The notes: generated from the letters alone by a model not told the origin. A DNA stretch of 15,461 nt from Deltaproteobacteria bacterium (GCA_016784945.1 JADHTP010000045.1:1-15461), one strand, 5' to 3'; positions 6,624-15,009 are shown, counted from the stretch's first letter. Numbers and translations: made by a program.

Positions 6624-6824
6624 ATGCTGGACAAATCCATCTCCATTGACGAAGGAAAATGCGAAAAGGACGGCATGTGTGCCAGTCTTTGCCCCATGCG
6701 CATTTCCACCCACGAGAAGAAGAAGGTTCCGACCATCGCGAGGCAGACGCCCCTTTCCCCGGATGAGCGGTGTCAGCGTCAGGCGCCGGTGCGTTGCCTC
6801 GGAACCCCCGCGGACGTGCCCTGA
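6624..6824 (+). pseudogene. ferredoxin-like stub with Cys-x2-Asp ligand pattern, probably truncated
   Basis: A clear ribosome binding site (AAAGGA, 6613-6618) precedes the ATG at 6624. The 66-residue product begins like a bacterial-type ferredoxin, or the ferredoxin domain that heads some nitroreductases: ISIDEGKCEKDGMCASLCPM. Cys13, Cys19, Cys23 and the following Pro fit an iron-sulfur binding loop. The second cysteine of the usual CxxCxxCxxxCP is replaced by Asp16, as in the Pyrococcus furiosus ferredoxin. After about residue 40 the sequence turns into Arg/Pro/Gln-rich residues with scattered cysteines (ERCQRQAPVRC) where a second cluster motif would be expected. It then stops 8 bases before the protease gene ends on the other strand. 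I read this as a decayed gene; a short functional single-cluster protein is the alternative. Confidence 0.5.
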
Positions 6825-6832
6825 TATTGGAC

Positions 6833-8449
6833 TCAGCCGAACCGTCGCCTCATTACCAGGAACGTCAGTGCCAGGAGCAGCAGGGCCGGACTGCCGGTGG
6901 TCGGCCTGATGGACATGGCGCAGCCCGAGCCGTCGTCGGGCGCCGCTACCTCGCCGGAACCGGTGTCCGGTGGCGTTGAATCCGCCGTTGTGGCATCGGG
7001 CGCCGCTACCTCGCCGGAACCGGTGTCCGGTGGCGTTGAATCCGCCGTTGTGGCATCGGTCGCCGGGACGTCGGGAACGCCTGCATCCGGGGCGATTTCT
7101 TCGGGAACCGGCGTGTCCTGCGAATCCAGTGCGAAGTCGATGGCCGACGTGACGGCATTGCCGGTGGGATTGCCCAGGGCCACGATCACCTCGTCGAGGT
7201 TCGCCGCGACGCGCCACCCGCCGTCCACAGCCGGTGTCGCGAGGACCAGTTCGTCGCCTGAAAAGCCGGCAACCCTCAAGGTGGCCTTGGAAGGGGCCTT
7301 GAAGCGTACCACGAGGTCCTGCTGCGCCCCGGCGCCCGCGACCGGGCCGGCCAGCCAGTGGTAGGTATAGGGCTGGACCGTGAAGTCGCCGGTGGCCTGC
7401 CCGCCCTGGAGAGCGGGGAGCGTCCCGTCGGGCTTCACGTCGGGCCAATCCAGCAGGTCGTAGTCGCTGGTCGCGTTGGCCAGGGCCCAGTCGGCAAAGG
7501 CATCGTTGAAACCGACATCGATGCCGTTGGCCTGCCAGGCGGCCTCCAGTCCCTGGATGCCGTTTTGCGAGGCCTTGACCAGGGCCTGGATGAAGCCGTC
7601 GCCGAAACGTTCGTACAGGAAGGTGCCGAAAAGCATGACCGCCCCGTAGTGGACGAACTCGGAGGTCACCAGCGGCTTGGTGTGACTGGCCAGGTAGGCG
7701 CCGAGGTGGCCCGCGTCTTCGTATCCGTTGGCGGACATGGCCAGTTCGCTCATGGATTCGTTGATCCAGCTTTCCTCGTTGACGTCAAAGGCGTGGTGGA
7801 TGAGGTGCTGGAACTCGTGGGCCATGACGCCGATCATGTAGTCCGATCCGGCGTTGTGGCTGTTCACGTGGACTATTTCGGCCTCGTTGGAGCAATAGTC
7901 CATGGGATTGGACTCGCACCCGGGTTTGAAGGGCGCCAGGTCTTCGGGGCGGAAGAAACCGTCGAAGGCCTGCCCCTGGTAACCGGGAATGGCGTAGATG
8001 AACACCAGGAGATGGGGATCCCCGTCCACGTCGGACATGGCGCCGAAAAGGGCCGTGTTGGTGGCCATGATGCCGGCGCCGGACTGGTTGGGCGTGTCCA
8101 CGTCGAAGGCATGAATGATGGCGTCCACGTCCGCCTGGATGACCTTGGTGTCCCACTCGCTGTCGGCCACGAAGACCACCACGGTGTCGCCCACTCCCTG
8201 GCAGGTGGAGGCGATGGACACGTTCTTGGGCGGCATCACCGACAGGTCGTAGGTCCACAGATCTCGCTTGTCACCCACTGTGTAATCCACGCTGGCGTCC
8301 TTCATGGGGTGGGCGAAAACCGTGGGCTTGGGGGGCAGCACACCGGCGCCGCGAAGGGCGTCCAGGGTCCAGATCGGGTCCGCCCGCAGCCCAACAGAGG
8401 GTGCCGTCAGGCAGGTCGTCAGGAACACGAAACCGAGTACGCGATACAC
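6833..8449 (-). CDS. secreted HExxH metalloprotease with MYXO-CTERM-like sorting tail
   Basis: This 538-residue exported zinc protease would act on proteins outside the cell or on its surface. It starts at a GTG (8449-8447) with GGAGG 6 bases upstream. A Sec signal peptide (VLGFVFLTTCLTAP, cleavage near GLRA) leads in. The catalytic motif is HEFQH (His211, Glu212, His215), and Glu231 in WINES is the likely third zinc ligand. The surroundings (MAHEFQHLIHH, NESMSELA) resemble secreted gluzincin-type proteases, but I cannot name the family. A Pro/Thr/Asp-rich linker near the C-terminus contains two exact copies of a 20-residue unit. The tail has a Cys (DGSGCAM), a hydrophobic stretch (ALLLLALTFLVM) and RRR, the layout of MYXO-CTERM anchors, which are proteolytically processed and sorted to the surface in myxobacteria. 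It is flanked by the efflux operon upstream on the same strand. Confidence 0.88.
   Translation of the reverse strand: MYRVLGFVFLTTCLTAPSVGLRADPIWTLDALRGAGVLPPKPTVFAHPMKDASVDYTVGDKRDLWTYDLSVMPPKNVSIASTCQGVGDTVVVFVADSEWDTKVIQADVDAIIHAFDVDTPNQSGAGIMATNTALFGAMSDVDGDPHLLVFIYAIPGYQGQAFDGFFRPEDLAPFKPGCESNPMDYCSNEAEIVHVNSHNAGSDYMIGVMAHEFQHLIHHAFDVNEESWINESMSELAMSANGYEDAGHLGAYLASHTKPLVTSEFVHYGAVMLFGTFLYERFGDGFIQALVKASQNGIQGLEAAWQANGIDVGFNDAFADWALANATSDYDLLDWPDVKPDGTLPALQGGQATGDFTVQPYTYHWLAGPVAGAGAQQDLVVRFKAPSKATLRVAGFSGDELVLATPAVDGGWRVAANLDEVIVALGNPTGNAVTSAIDFALDSQDTPVPEEIAPDAGVPDVPATDATTADSTPPDTGSGEVAAPDATTADSTPPDTGSGEVAAPDDGSGCAMSIRPTTGSPALLLLALTFLVMRRRFG
6936..7055. repeat. perfect 60-bp tandem duplication in the protease linker
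   Basis: Bases 6936-6995 and 6996-7055 are identical and directly adjacent, and the first four bases of a third copy (7056-7059) follow before divergence. The unit is a multiple of three, so the protease frame is kept. It encodes the 20-residue unit running from DATTADSTPP to GSGEVAAP. Lack of any third-position change points to a recent duplication. Confidence 0.97.
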
Positions 8450-8529
8450 GATGATCCTCCAGTCGACAGGGCCGGGGCCGCCAAGTCAGGCAGCTTACCA
8501 GACCGCTCCGAACCATGTCCATCCCCGGT

Positions 8530-11500
8530 TCATGCCCTGACCCGCCGCGAGCCGAAGCGCAGGTACAGGGACGGAACCACGAACATGTTCAGGGCCGTGG
8601 ATGTCAGGAGTCCGCACAGGATGACCACGGCCATGGGAGCCTCGATTTCGCTGCCTGCCTCGCCGTGGCTGAGGGCCAGGGGGATCAGGGCGAGACCCGC
8701 GGCCAGGGCGGTCATGAGGATGGGAGCCAGGCGTTCCTCGGCCCCCTGCCGGACCGCTGTGGCGAAGTCCGTCACGCCCTCCACGTCCTGGAGGTGGTGG
8801 ATGTGCAGGATCATCATGAGCCCGTTGCGGGTGGCGATCCCGAACAAGGTGATGAAGCCGATGGTGGAGGCCACGGACAGGACGCCGCCGGCCAGGTACA
8901 CGCCGGCCACTCCGCCCACCAGGGCCAGGGGCAGGTTCACCATGACCAGGAGGGCGTCCCTCGACGAACCCAGCGCCATGAACAGGATGGCGAAGATCCC
9001 GATGATCACGGCGATGCCCAGCAGCATGAGGGTATCCGAGGCCCGCCGGGCGCTTTCGAACTGCCCGCCGTATTCGATCCGGTAACCCGTATCCAGGCTC
9101 ACCCCGGTTTCCACCCGTTGCCGTATCTCGTCCACCACGCCACCCAGGTCCCGGCCCGCCACGTTGCACTGGACCACCATCTTACGCTGAACGTTTTCGC
9201 GGCTGATGGAACTGGGCCCCCTGTCGAGCCGGATGGCGGCCAGGGCCTCCAGGGGCACCTGGGTGCCCGTGGGCGTGGCGATCCGGGTCCCGCGCACCGA
9301 GTCCAGGTCGGCGAAGGCCTGGTCGGCGAGTCGCACCACCAGGTCGAAGGATGCCCGTCCTTCCAGGACACGAGAGACGGCATGGCCGTGAAAACCGATC
9401 TCCACGGCCTCGGCCACGTCGTGGACGGTCAGGCCGTGGCTGGCCAGGGCCTCCCGGTCGTACCGGATGGTGAGCAGGGGGATGTCGGGCTGTTCCTCGA
9501 TGGTGAGGTCCACCACTCCCTCGATGTCTTCCATGAGGCCCCGGACCTGCTCGGCCAGGCGCCTCAGTTCGTACAGGTCCTCGCCAAAGACCTTGACCGC
9601 GATGTTCGCCCGGGTCCCGGACAGCATGTGGTCGATGCGGTGGGAGATGGGCTGACCGATGACCACGTTCATGCCGGGAATGGCGGACAGGTCCCGCCTC
9701 AATGCCGCCAGGAATTCGTCCTTGGATCGGTCACTTGCCGTCAGACCCACGTCGATTTCGGCCGAGTTGACCCCCAGGGCATGCTCGTCCAGTTCGGCGC
9801 GGCCGGTCCGCCGGGCCGTGGCCGTCACCTCGGGGTGGCCGAGCATGACGTCCTCCACCAGGGTCCCGAGCTTGTCGGACACCTCCAGGGACGTCCCCGG
9901 CAGGGTGACCGCGCTTAATGTGAGGGTGCCCTCGTTGAATTCCGGCAGGAACGACCGGCCCGCCAGGGACAGGAAAGCGGAGGCCGCCAGCACCAGACCG
10001 AGCGATGTGATGGCCGCGGCCCGCCAGTGGGGCAGCACTGCCCGGAGCAGGGGCCGGTACAGCGCCTTCAGCTGACGCGTGACCAGCCATTCGGTTTCCC
10101 GTGTCACCGCGTGGGAACGGGGCAGCAGGAGGAGGCACAGGGCCGGCGTCACCGTAAGCGCCACCAGGAGGGAGGCCCCCAGGGACACGATGTACGCGAG
10201 ACCCAGGGGCGTCATGAGGCGTCCCTCGAAGCCCGACAGGAAGAACAGTGGCAGGAACACCAGGACGATGACCAGGGTCGCGTACACGATGGACTTCCGG
10301 ATTTCCCGGCTGGCGTCATAGACCACGGCATGCAGGCTCCTTTGCCGATCCTTCGGCAGGGCCCGGTTTTCGCCGAGCCGGCGGACCACGTTTTCCACGT
10401 CGATGATGGCGTCGTCCACCAGGGCGCCCACGGCGATGGCCATGCCGCCCAGCGTCATGGTGTTGATGGTGATTCCGAAGGCCTTCAGGGCCGCCACGGC
10501 CGCCACCAGGGACAGGGGCATGGCCAGGACCGTGATTCCCGTGGGCTTGAGGCCGGCCAGGAACAGGAACACGATCACCACCACCAGGACAGCGCCTTCA
10601 CCGAGGGCCATCAACACGTTGTCCACGGCCGTTTCGATGAAGTCCGCCTGCCGGAAGATGTGCCGATCGATCTCCACCCCTTCGGGCAGGTCCGTCTGGA
10701 TTTCGTCCAGGACCCTGTCCAGGCGACGGGTCAGTTCGAGGGTGTTGGCGTCCGGCTGTTTCTGGACACCCAGGATGACCGCGGGATGTCCGTCGTGGGA
10801 ACCTTCCCCCCTCTTGATGGCCGGACCCAGGCGGACCTCGGCCACGTCCCTGATCCGGACGGGCTGGTTCCCGCGCACCTCCATCACCGTTTCTTCGATG
10901 TCCGAAAGGCGCCTCACCCGTCCGATGCCGTGGATCAGGTATTCCTGGCCCCGCTCCACGAAGAATCCGGCGGAGGTGTTCTCGTTGGTCTCTTCCAGGG
11001 ATTCCGCCACCCGGTCCAGGGTCAGGCCGTAGGCGGCGAGCCGTCCGGGATCCACGAGTACCTGGTACTGCTTTGTGTCACCCCCGGTCACGCTAACCTT
11101 GGACACGCCGGGCACCGCGAGCAGGCGCCGGCGCACGGTCCAGTCCGCCAGGGTTTTAACGGCCATGAGGTCGTGGCGGTCCGAGGTTACGGCCAGGAAC
11201 AGGATTTCGCCCATGATGGAGGAAACAGGTGCCATCACCGGAGGTTCCACGTCGGGTGGGAGGTCGAGGTCCACCACCTGGAGTCGTTCGCTGACCACCT
11301 GCCGGGCCCGGTAGATGTCAGTGCCCCAGTCGAACTCGACCCAGATGATGGACATGCCCGCGGCCGTGGATGATCGGATCCGGCGCACGCCGGGGGCGCC
11401 GTTGAGCGCGGTTTCGATGGGAAAGGCGATTTGGTTCTCCACCTCGACGGGCGGCATGCCGTGGGCCTCGGCCAGCAGCGTGACCGTGGGCGCCGTCAAC

Positions 11501-11622
11501 TCGGGGAACACGTCCACGGGCAGGCGGACCGCCTCCCAGGCGCCCCAGGCGAGCAGCGCGGCGGCGGCCACGATCACCGCGAAACGGTTCTGGAGGGACC
11601 AGTGGATGATGCGATCGATCAT
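8530..11622 (-). CDS. czcA: heavy-metal efflux RND pump (CzcA/CusA family)
   Basis: This 1030-residue inner-membrane proton antiporter should export metal cations from the periplasm or cytoplasm through the adaptor and outer-membrane channel. It begins with the typical MIDRIIHWSLQNRFAVI helix, then RLPVDVFPELTAPTVT and NQIAFPIETALNG. The proton-relay helix reads GALVDDAIIDVENVVRRL, with Asp403, Asp404 and Glu410. The second half repeats the fold (FLPEFNEGTLTLS onward) and ends near LYLRFGSRR, close to the family length of about 1040. The VDDAIIDVEN relay differs from the classical CzcA (VDG) and CusA (VDAAIVMIEN) relays. The metal is therefore not predicted with confidence, and the symbol is used only as a family name. 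The gene starts 7 bases after the adaptor's stop, with GAGGT just upstream of ATG. It is the last gene of the operon. Confidence 0.95.
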   Translation of the reverse strand: MIDRIIHWSLQNRFAVIVAAAALLAWGAWEAVRLPVDVFPELTAPTVTLLAEAHGMPPVEVENQIAFPIETALNGAPGVRRIRSSTAAGMSIIWVEFDWGTDIYRARQVVSERLQVVDLDLPPDVEPPVMAPVSSIMGEILFLAVTSDRHDLMAVKTLADWTVRRRLLAVPGVSKVSVTGGDTKQYQVLVDPGRLAAYGLTLDRVAESLEETNENTSAGFFVERGQEYLIHGIGRVRRLSDIEETVMEVRGNQPVRIRDVAEVRLGPAIKRGEGSHDGHPAVILGVQKQPDANTLELTRRLDRVLDEIQTDLPEGVEIDRHIFRQADFIETAVDNVLMALGEGAVLVVVIVFLFLAGLKPTGITVLAMPLSLVAAVAALKAFGITINTMTLGGMAIAVGALVDDAIIDVENVVRRLGENRALPKDRQRSLHAVVYDASREIRKSIVYATLVIVLVFLPLFFLSGFEGRLMTPLGLAYIVSLGASLLVALTVTPALCLLLLPRSHAVTRETEWLVTRQLKALYRPLLRAVLPHWRAAAITSLGLVLAASAFLSLAGRSFLPEFNEGTLTLSAVTLPGTSLEVSDKLGTLVEDVMLGHPEVTATARRTGRAELDEHALGVNSAEIDVGLTASDRSKDEFLAALRRDLSAIPGMNVVIGQPISHRIDHMLSGTRANIAVKVFGEDLYELRRLAEQVRGLMEDIEGVVDLTIEEQPDIPLLTIRYDREALASHGLTVHDVAEAVEIGFHGHAVSRVLEGRASFDLVVRLADQAFADLDSVRGTRIATPTGTQVPLEALAAIRLDRGPSSISRENVQRKMVVQCNVAGRDLGGVVDEIRQRVETGVSLDTGYRIEYGGQFESARRASDTLMLLGIAVIIGIFAILFMALGSSRDALLVMVNLPLALVGGVAGVYLAGGVLSVASTIGFITLFGIATRNGLMMILHIHHLQDVEGVTDFATAVRQGAEERLAPILMTALAAGLALIPLALSHGEAGSEIEAPMAVVILCGLLTSTALNMFVVPSLYLRFGSRRVRA

Positions 11623-11629
11623 GGTGACC

Positions 11630-13216
11630 TCAATGTGCGTGCCCGTGGGCGGGAATGGCCGAGGACGAGGCGGCCAGGCGGACCAGGTAGGCCCCCCGGG
11701 TCACCACCCTCTCGTCGGGTTCCAGGCCTTCCAGGATCCGGACGAATTCCCGGTCACGGATACCGAGGCGTACCACCCGGCGTTCGAACGATTCGCCGGT
11801 GATCTGGACATAGACCACGTCCAGGCCTCCTTCCTCCACCACGGACGACACGGGGACGGTCGAACCCTGGTCCGCGTCGCCCGTCCAGGCCCGGACCCTG
11901 GCGAAGGCCCCCACGGGGAGCCGGCCTCCCGGGTTGTCGAACTCGTACACCAGGGGCACCGTGCGGGTTTTGGGTTCCACCATGGAACCGAGGGCCACCA
12001 CGCGCCCTCCCGTTTCCGACGACACGGTGAAGGGCGTTTCGAAACCGTCCACCCGGAACCAGGCACCGGGCGTGTCCCGGACCCGCCCCACGAGGGTTTC
12101 GGGGATCTGGGCCTCGAGCCATAGCCGATCCGGGTCCACCACGTGGAACAGTTCGCGGCCCGCCTCCACGAAGGTGCCCGGCATGACGTTCACGTGGACC
12201 AGCACGCCGTCCATGGGGGAGGTGACCGCGAAACGTCCCGCCTTGCCGCCACCTCCGGCCTGCTGGGCGCCACGAAACTGGCGGACCTGTCGCTGCGCCG
12301 CCTTTCCGTCGGCCCGGGCGGCCTTCTCGGCCAGACGGGCCTCGATTACTCGCCGTTCGGGAACGGCCCCGCCTTTCAGCAGGCCTTCCAGACGTTTCCT
12401 CTCGCGGACCGTCCGCTCGACCTCGACCCGGGCCTTTGCAAGGGAGGCCTCCAGGGCGGCCGAGTCCACGCCCAGGCGGGGCGCGATCTCCAGCAGGACC
12501 TGGTCCCGCTGCACCCTCATTCCCATGTGAGGGACTTCACCGCCCACGGGCAACAGACGGCCCGGGATGGGCACGATGATCCGCGCCTCCCCGTCGGGCC
12601 GCGGCCGGATGGTGCCGTTGACGGACACCGAAGCCTTGAGCGACCGCACCCTGACCGGCGCCGTGGCGAAGTCGACCCGCCACTGCTGCTCCTTCAGGAA
12701 CGGAATCCCCCCTTCGCACTCTTCGTCCTCCGTGCGCTCGACCGATCCGTGGTCCGCGTGGACGGTGACGTTCCCCAGGTCGTGGCGGTCCATGGCGTCG
12801 TCCACCTCCAGGACCAGGGCCAGTTGCCGTTCGCCGGCGTGCTTCGGTACGGCTACCGGCCGGAAAATGCCGGGTCTGGAAGGCCCCTGGACCACGAATC
12901 TTTCGTCGGGTTGTCCACCGCCCGACAGGACCACCGACACCCGGCCCCGGCCCACGGGTCTGAAATCCGTGAGCCGGGTCAGGTGGGCGGCGAACGCGGA
13001 CTCCTCAGCAACCACCAGGGTGTCGAACTCCACGAACAGTTCGGTCCCGTCCGTGAAGTGGGTGACGGCCACGGATCCGTGATCGTGTCCTCCGTGCCCC
13101 TCGTGCCCGTGGTGTTCCTCACCGTGGGCGTGCCCTTCGTGGTGGGAATGGTCGTGGCATCCACCAACCGTATACAGAAGCGCCAGCACCGTGCCTGCGT
13201 ATGAAATCGTCTTCAT
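11630..13216 (-). CDS. czcB: heavy-metal RND periplasmic adaptor lipoprotein with His-rich ends
   Basis: This 528-residue membrane-fusion protein links the RND pump to the outer-membrane channel. The signal peptide ends in a lipobox (YTVGGC, Cys20). Residues 21-46 contain about a dozen histidines. An extra domain at about 50-160 (FTDGTELFVEFDTLVVAEES, then SGGGQPDERF) is one I recall from other CzcB-type adaptors. The adaptor core runs from FLKEQQWRVDFATAPV (173-188) through a hairpin coiled coil (about 250-320) to the beta-barrel and C-terminal domains. The protein closes with a second His cluster (AHGHAH). It is longer than usual adaptors (about 400) because of the N-terminal His and extra domains. 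AGGAGGT precedes the ATG closely, and the ATG overlaps the channel gene's stop (ATGA). Confidence 0.93.
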   Translation of the reverse strand: MKTISYAGTVLALLYTVGGCHDHSHHEGHAHGEEHHGHEGHGGHDHGSVAVTHFTDGTELFVEFDTLVVAEESAFAAHLTRLTDFRPVGRGRVSVVLSGGGQPDERFVVQGPSRPGIFRPVAVPKHAGERQLALVLEVDDAMDRHDLGNVTVHADHGSVERTEDEECEGGIPFLKEQQWRVDFATAPVRVRSLKASVSVNGTIRPRPDGEARIIVPIPGRLLPVGGEVPHMGMRVQRDQVLLEIAPRLGVDSAALEASLAKARVEVERTVRERKRLEGLLKGGAVPERRVIEARLAEKAARADGKAAQRQVRQFRGAQQAGGGGKAGRFAVTSPMDGVLVHVNVMPGTFVEAGRELFHVVDPDRLWLEAQIPETLVGRVRDTPGAWFRVDGFETPFTVSSETGGRVVALGSMVEPKTRTVPLVYEFDNPGGRLPVGAFARVRAWTGDADQGSTVPVSSVVEEGGLDVVYVQITGESFERRVVRLGIRDREFVRILEGLEPDERVVTRGAYLVRLAASSSAIPAHGHAH

Positions 13217-14445
13217 CGGTCACCTCCTGCCAACCGGTCCAGTGCAATCCGGGCCTGACGGGCTTTCCATTCAAGGTCCAGGGTGCGGCTCCGCGCCTCG
13301 AAAAGGCCCATGTGGGCGTCCAGCAGTTCCAGCACGCCCAGTTCACCTCCCGCATAGGCCGTTTCGGCGATGCTGACGAGGTCCGCAGCCAGATCCACGG
13401 CGTCCGTCCGGTACCTGCGGGCGGCTTCCACCAGGCGGGACGACCGGCGCCACAGACCGGTGACCTCCCCGGCCGCCTCCATCTTTTCCAGTTCGAGCCG
13501 ACCCCGGATCGTTCGTGCACGGGCCTCGCCGGACAATGCCGCACCCTGGTCGCTGTCCACGAAGGGCAGGGGAAAGGATGCTCCCACCACGTACCCGTGG
13601 AACCGTCCGTTCGCCGGTGCCGCGGTCTTGTAGCCCGCGGTGATGGTCAGGTCCGGCACCCAGCCCCGACCGGCGGCCCGGGTCTCCAGGTCGTAGGCGC
13701 GGGCCTCCTGCTCGAGGGCCTGGATGGCCGGCGTTTCCTTGAGTGAATCGAGGAACGGCTCCAGCGGTTCGGGCGGGTAGACGGGCAGCAACTCGCCGGC
13801 CACCATGGGTTCTTCCTGACCGTCCTGTATGCCCGATCCCACCAGGGCGGACAGCCTGGCCGTGTCCTCGGACAGGGTCGTCATCTCGGCGTCCAGGAGG
13901 GAACGGGCCCCGGCGTGCTCGCGCTGGACCCGTTTCCTGTCATAGGACGAGATGTCGCCCGCCGCCTCCCTTTGCGCCACCACCCCCGACAGGTCCGCGA
14001 GGCGCCGGGTCAGGTCCCGTGCCGCTTCGACCCGCCTCTGGCCCAGCAGGACCGCGTAGAACCGGCGTCGGACCTCCGTTCGAAGATCCCGGGTCCAGGA
14101 AGCCATGCGACTGCCGGCGGACCGGGCCTTCCACCGGGCGGCGTCGGACCGGAGTCCACGGCGGCCCGACAGGTCGAAGGTCTGGGAAAGGGCCACCACG
14201 TCCTCGGACACACCGGCCGTTTTTTCGAAGGTCTGTTCCCGGGTCCAGGACAGCACCGGGTTGTTCCACAGCCCGGCACCCCGGGCCTTCCCCTCGGCGA
14301 TCCCGGCCTCCCCTTCCAGGACGTCCCGGACCGCCGGACGGCCCAGGGCCAGCCGGACCGCCTCCTGTTCGGACAGGGGGGCTGCCTCGGCCCAACGGAC
14401 CGAACCGATCAACAACAGTACGCACCACGCATGGACTCCACGCAC
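13213..14445 (-). CDS. czcC: TolC-family outer membrane efflux protein (CzcC-like)
   Basis: This 410-residue outer-membrane channel completes the tripartite metal exporter. A signal peptide (AWCVLLLIGSVRWAEA) precedes LSEQEAVRLAL, the usual opening helix of the family. Asn-Pro in GLWNNPVLSWTREQ and the periodic long helices (RDLRTEVRRRFYAVLLGQRR, LVSIAETAYAGGELGVLELL) repeat in two halves as expected for TolC folds. The GELGVLELLDA motif near the end is typical of CzcC. I chose the GTG at 14445 because GGGAGG lies 5 bases upstream and the signal peptide then has normal length; an ATG at 14475 would add ten residues without a good site. The stop overlaps the adaptor's ATG. Confidence 0.9.
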   Translation of the reverse strand: MRGVHAWCVLLLIGSVRWAEAAPLSEQEAVRLALGRPAVRDVLEGEAGIAEGKARGAGLWNNPVLSWTREQTFEKTAGVSEDVVALSQTFDLSGRRGLRSDAARWKARSAGSRMASWTRDLRTEVRRRFYAVLLGQRRVEAARDLTRRLADLSGVVAQREAAGDISSYDRKRVQREHAGARSLLDAEMTTLSEDTARLSALVGSGIQDGQEEPMVAGELLPVYPPEPLEPFLDSLKETPAIQALEQEARAYDLETRAAGRGWVPDLTITAGYKTAAPANGRFHGYVVGASFPLPFVDSDQGAALSGEARARTIRGRLELEKMEAAGEVTGLWRRSSRLVEAARRYRTDAVDLAADLVSIAETAYAGGELGVLELLDAHMGLFEARSRTLDLEWKARQARIALDRLAGGDR

Positions 14446-14510
14446 AGGAACCTCCCGCACTCGGATACACGACACCCGCTACTGGACTCGTCAGTATTGT
14501 GGGGGCTGGG

Positions 14511-14831
14511 TCAGGCTCTTGGCGGGCGGAGCAGATCCTCGGGGAAGCCGGTGAGGAGCCAGTCCGCCGCATCGGCCAGTTGCTGGTGTGACGGCTGGAT
14601 CCGCCGAGGCTCGGCACTCGGCCGGCAGGCGTCGCCCGGCATGTGATGGAAACAGGAGCAGGCGTGCTCGTGTTTTCCGCCGTCCCGGTGGGGATGGGGA
14701 TGGGAGTGGTCGTGGCCGTGGTCTGAGGCGACCTGCTGGTGATCGTGCCGGTCTTCCTCCAGACAGTGGGTGGCTGTAACGGTCCACGCCGCCAAGAGAA
14801 CGACGCTCACTGTCGCCAGGAATTTCCGCAT
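14511..14831 (-). CDS. small His-rich periplasmic protein heading the efflux operon
   Basis: This 106-residue exported protein probably binds divalent metal in the periplasm. It starts with a signal peptide (MRKFLATVSVVLLAAWTVTA). This is followed by HCLEEDRHDHQQ and a run of alternating His with Asp, Ser, Pro and Gly (HGHDHSHPHPH). Three cysteines (HACSCFHH and GDACRP) add further soft-metal ligands. I do not recognise a named family, though small His/Cys-rich proteins of this kind are common at the head of CzcCBA operons. The start at ATG 14831 has GAAGG a few bases upstream; an upstream ATG at 14864 has no clear site. It lies 65 bases before the channel gene on the same strand. Confidence 0.75.
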   Translation of the reverse strand: MRKFLATVSVVLLAAWTVTATHCLEEDRHDHQQVASDHGHDHSHPHPHRDGGKHEHACSCFHHMPGDACRPSAEPRRIQPSHQQLADAADWLLTGFPEDLLRPPRA

Positions 14832-14863
14832 TCCGCCTTCTCGGTTCCCCACGGCCAATCCCA

Positions 14864-14892
14864 AGGATGCAATCGGCCCATGGCAAAGTCAA
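14864..14892 (-). promoter_or_regulatory. weak candidate promoter for the metal efflux operon
   Basis: On the minus strand, TTGACT (14892-14887) and CATCCT (14869-14864) are 17 bases apart. The -35 box matches five of six and the -10 only three of six. A weak -10 would suit an activator-dependent promoter, but no regulator gene is nearby. Low confidence. Confidence 0.3.
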
Positions 14893-14962
14893 GCAGACCG
14901 GTGGTCAATCCCAGGCAAACGCATCAAAATGTTGAAACAGAAGCTACGCACGACCGATAGAT

Positions 14963-14996
14963 AACGTGAACGTGAACGTGGACGTGGACGTGGACG
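14963..14996 (+). repeat. hexanucleotide tandem repeat (AACGTG)3(GACGTG)2GACG
   Basis: Three exact copies of AACGTG are followed by two of GACGTG and a four-base partial copy. The run ends 13 bases before the start of the four-helix-bundle remnant. I recall similar GTGGAC/GTGAAC runs before this type of gene in related bacteria, but cannot check this here. Confidence 0.9.
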
Positions 14997-15009
14997 AAAG
15001 GTGCCTGAC

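Noticed and set aside
8450..8529. GC-rich run between the pump and protease genes as a terminator
   Set aside because: No stem with a following T-run could be formed convincingly on the minus strand.
7358..9085. Plus-strand open frame of 575 codons
   Set aside because: It is antisense to the protease and pump genes, which have clear motifs; its product is Gly/His/Val-rich without domains.
8515..11373. Long plus-strand frames opposite the RND pump
   Set aside because: They are low-complexity Gln/Gly/His/Asp-rich translations antisense to a well-supported gene.
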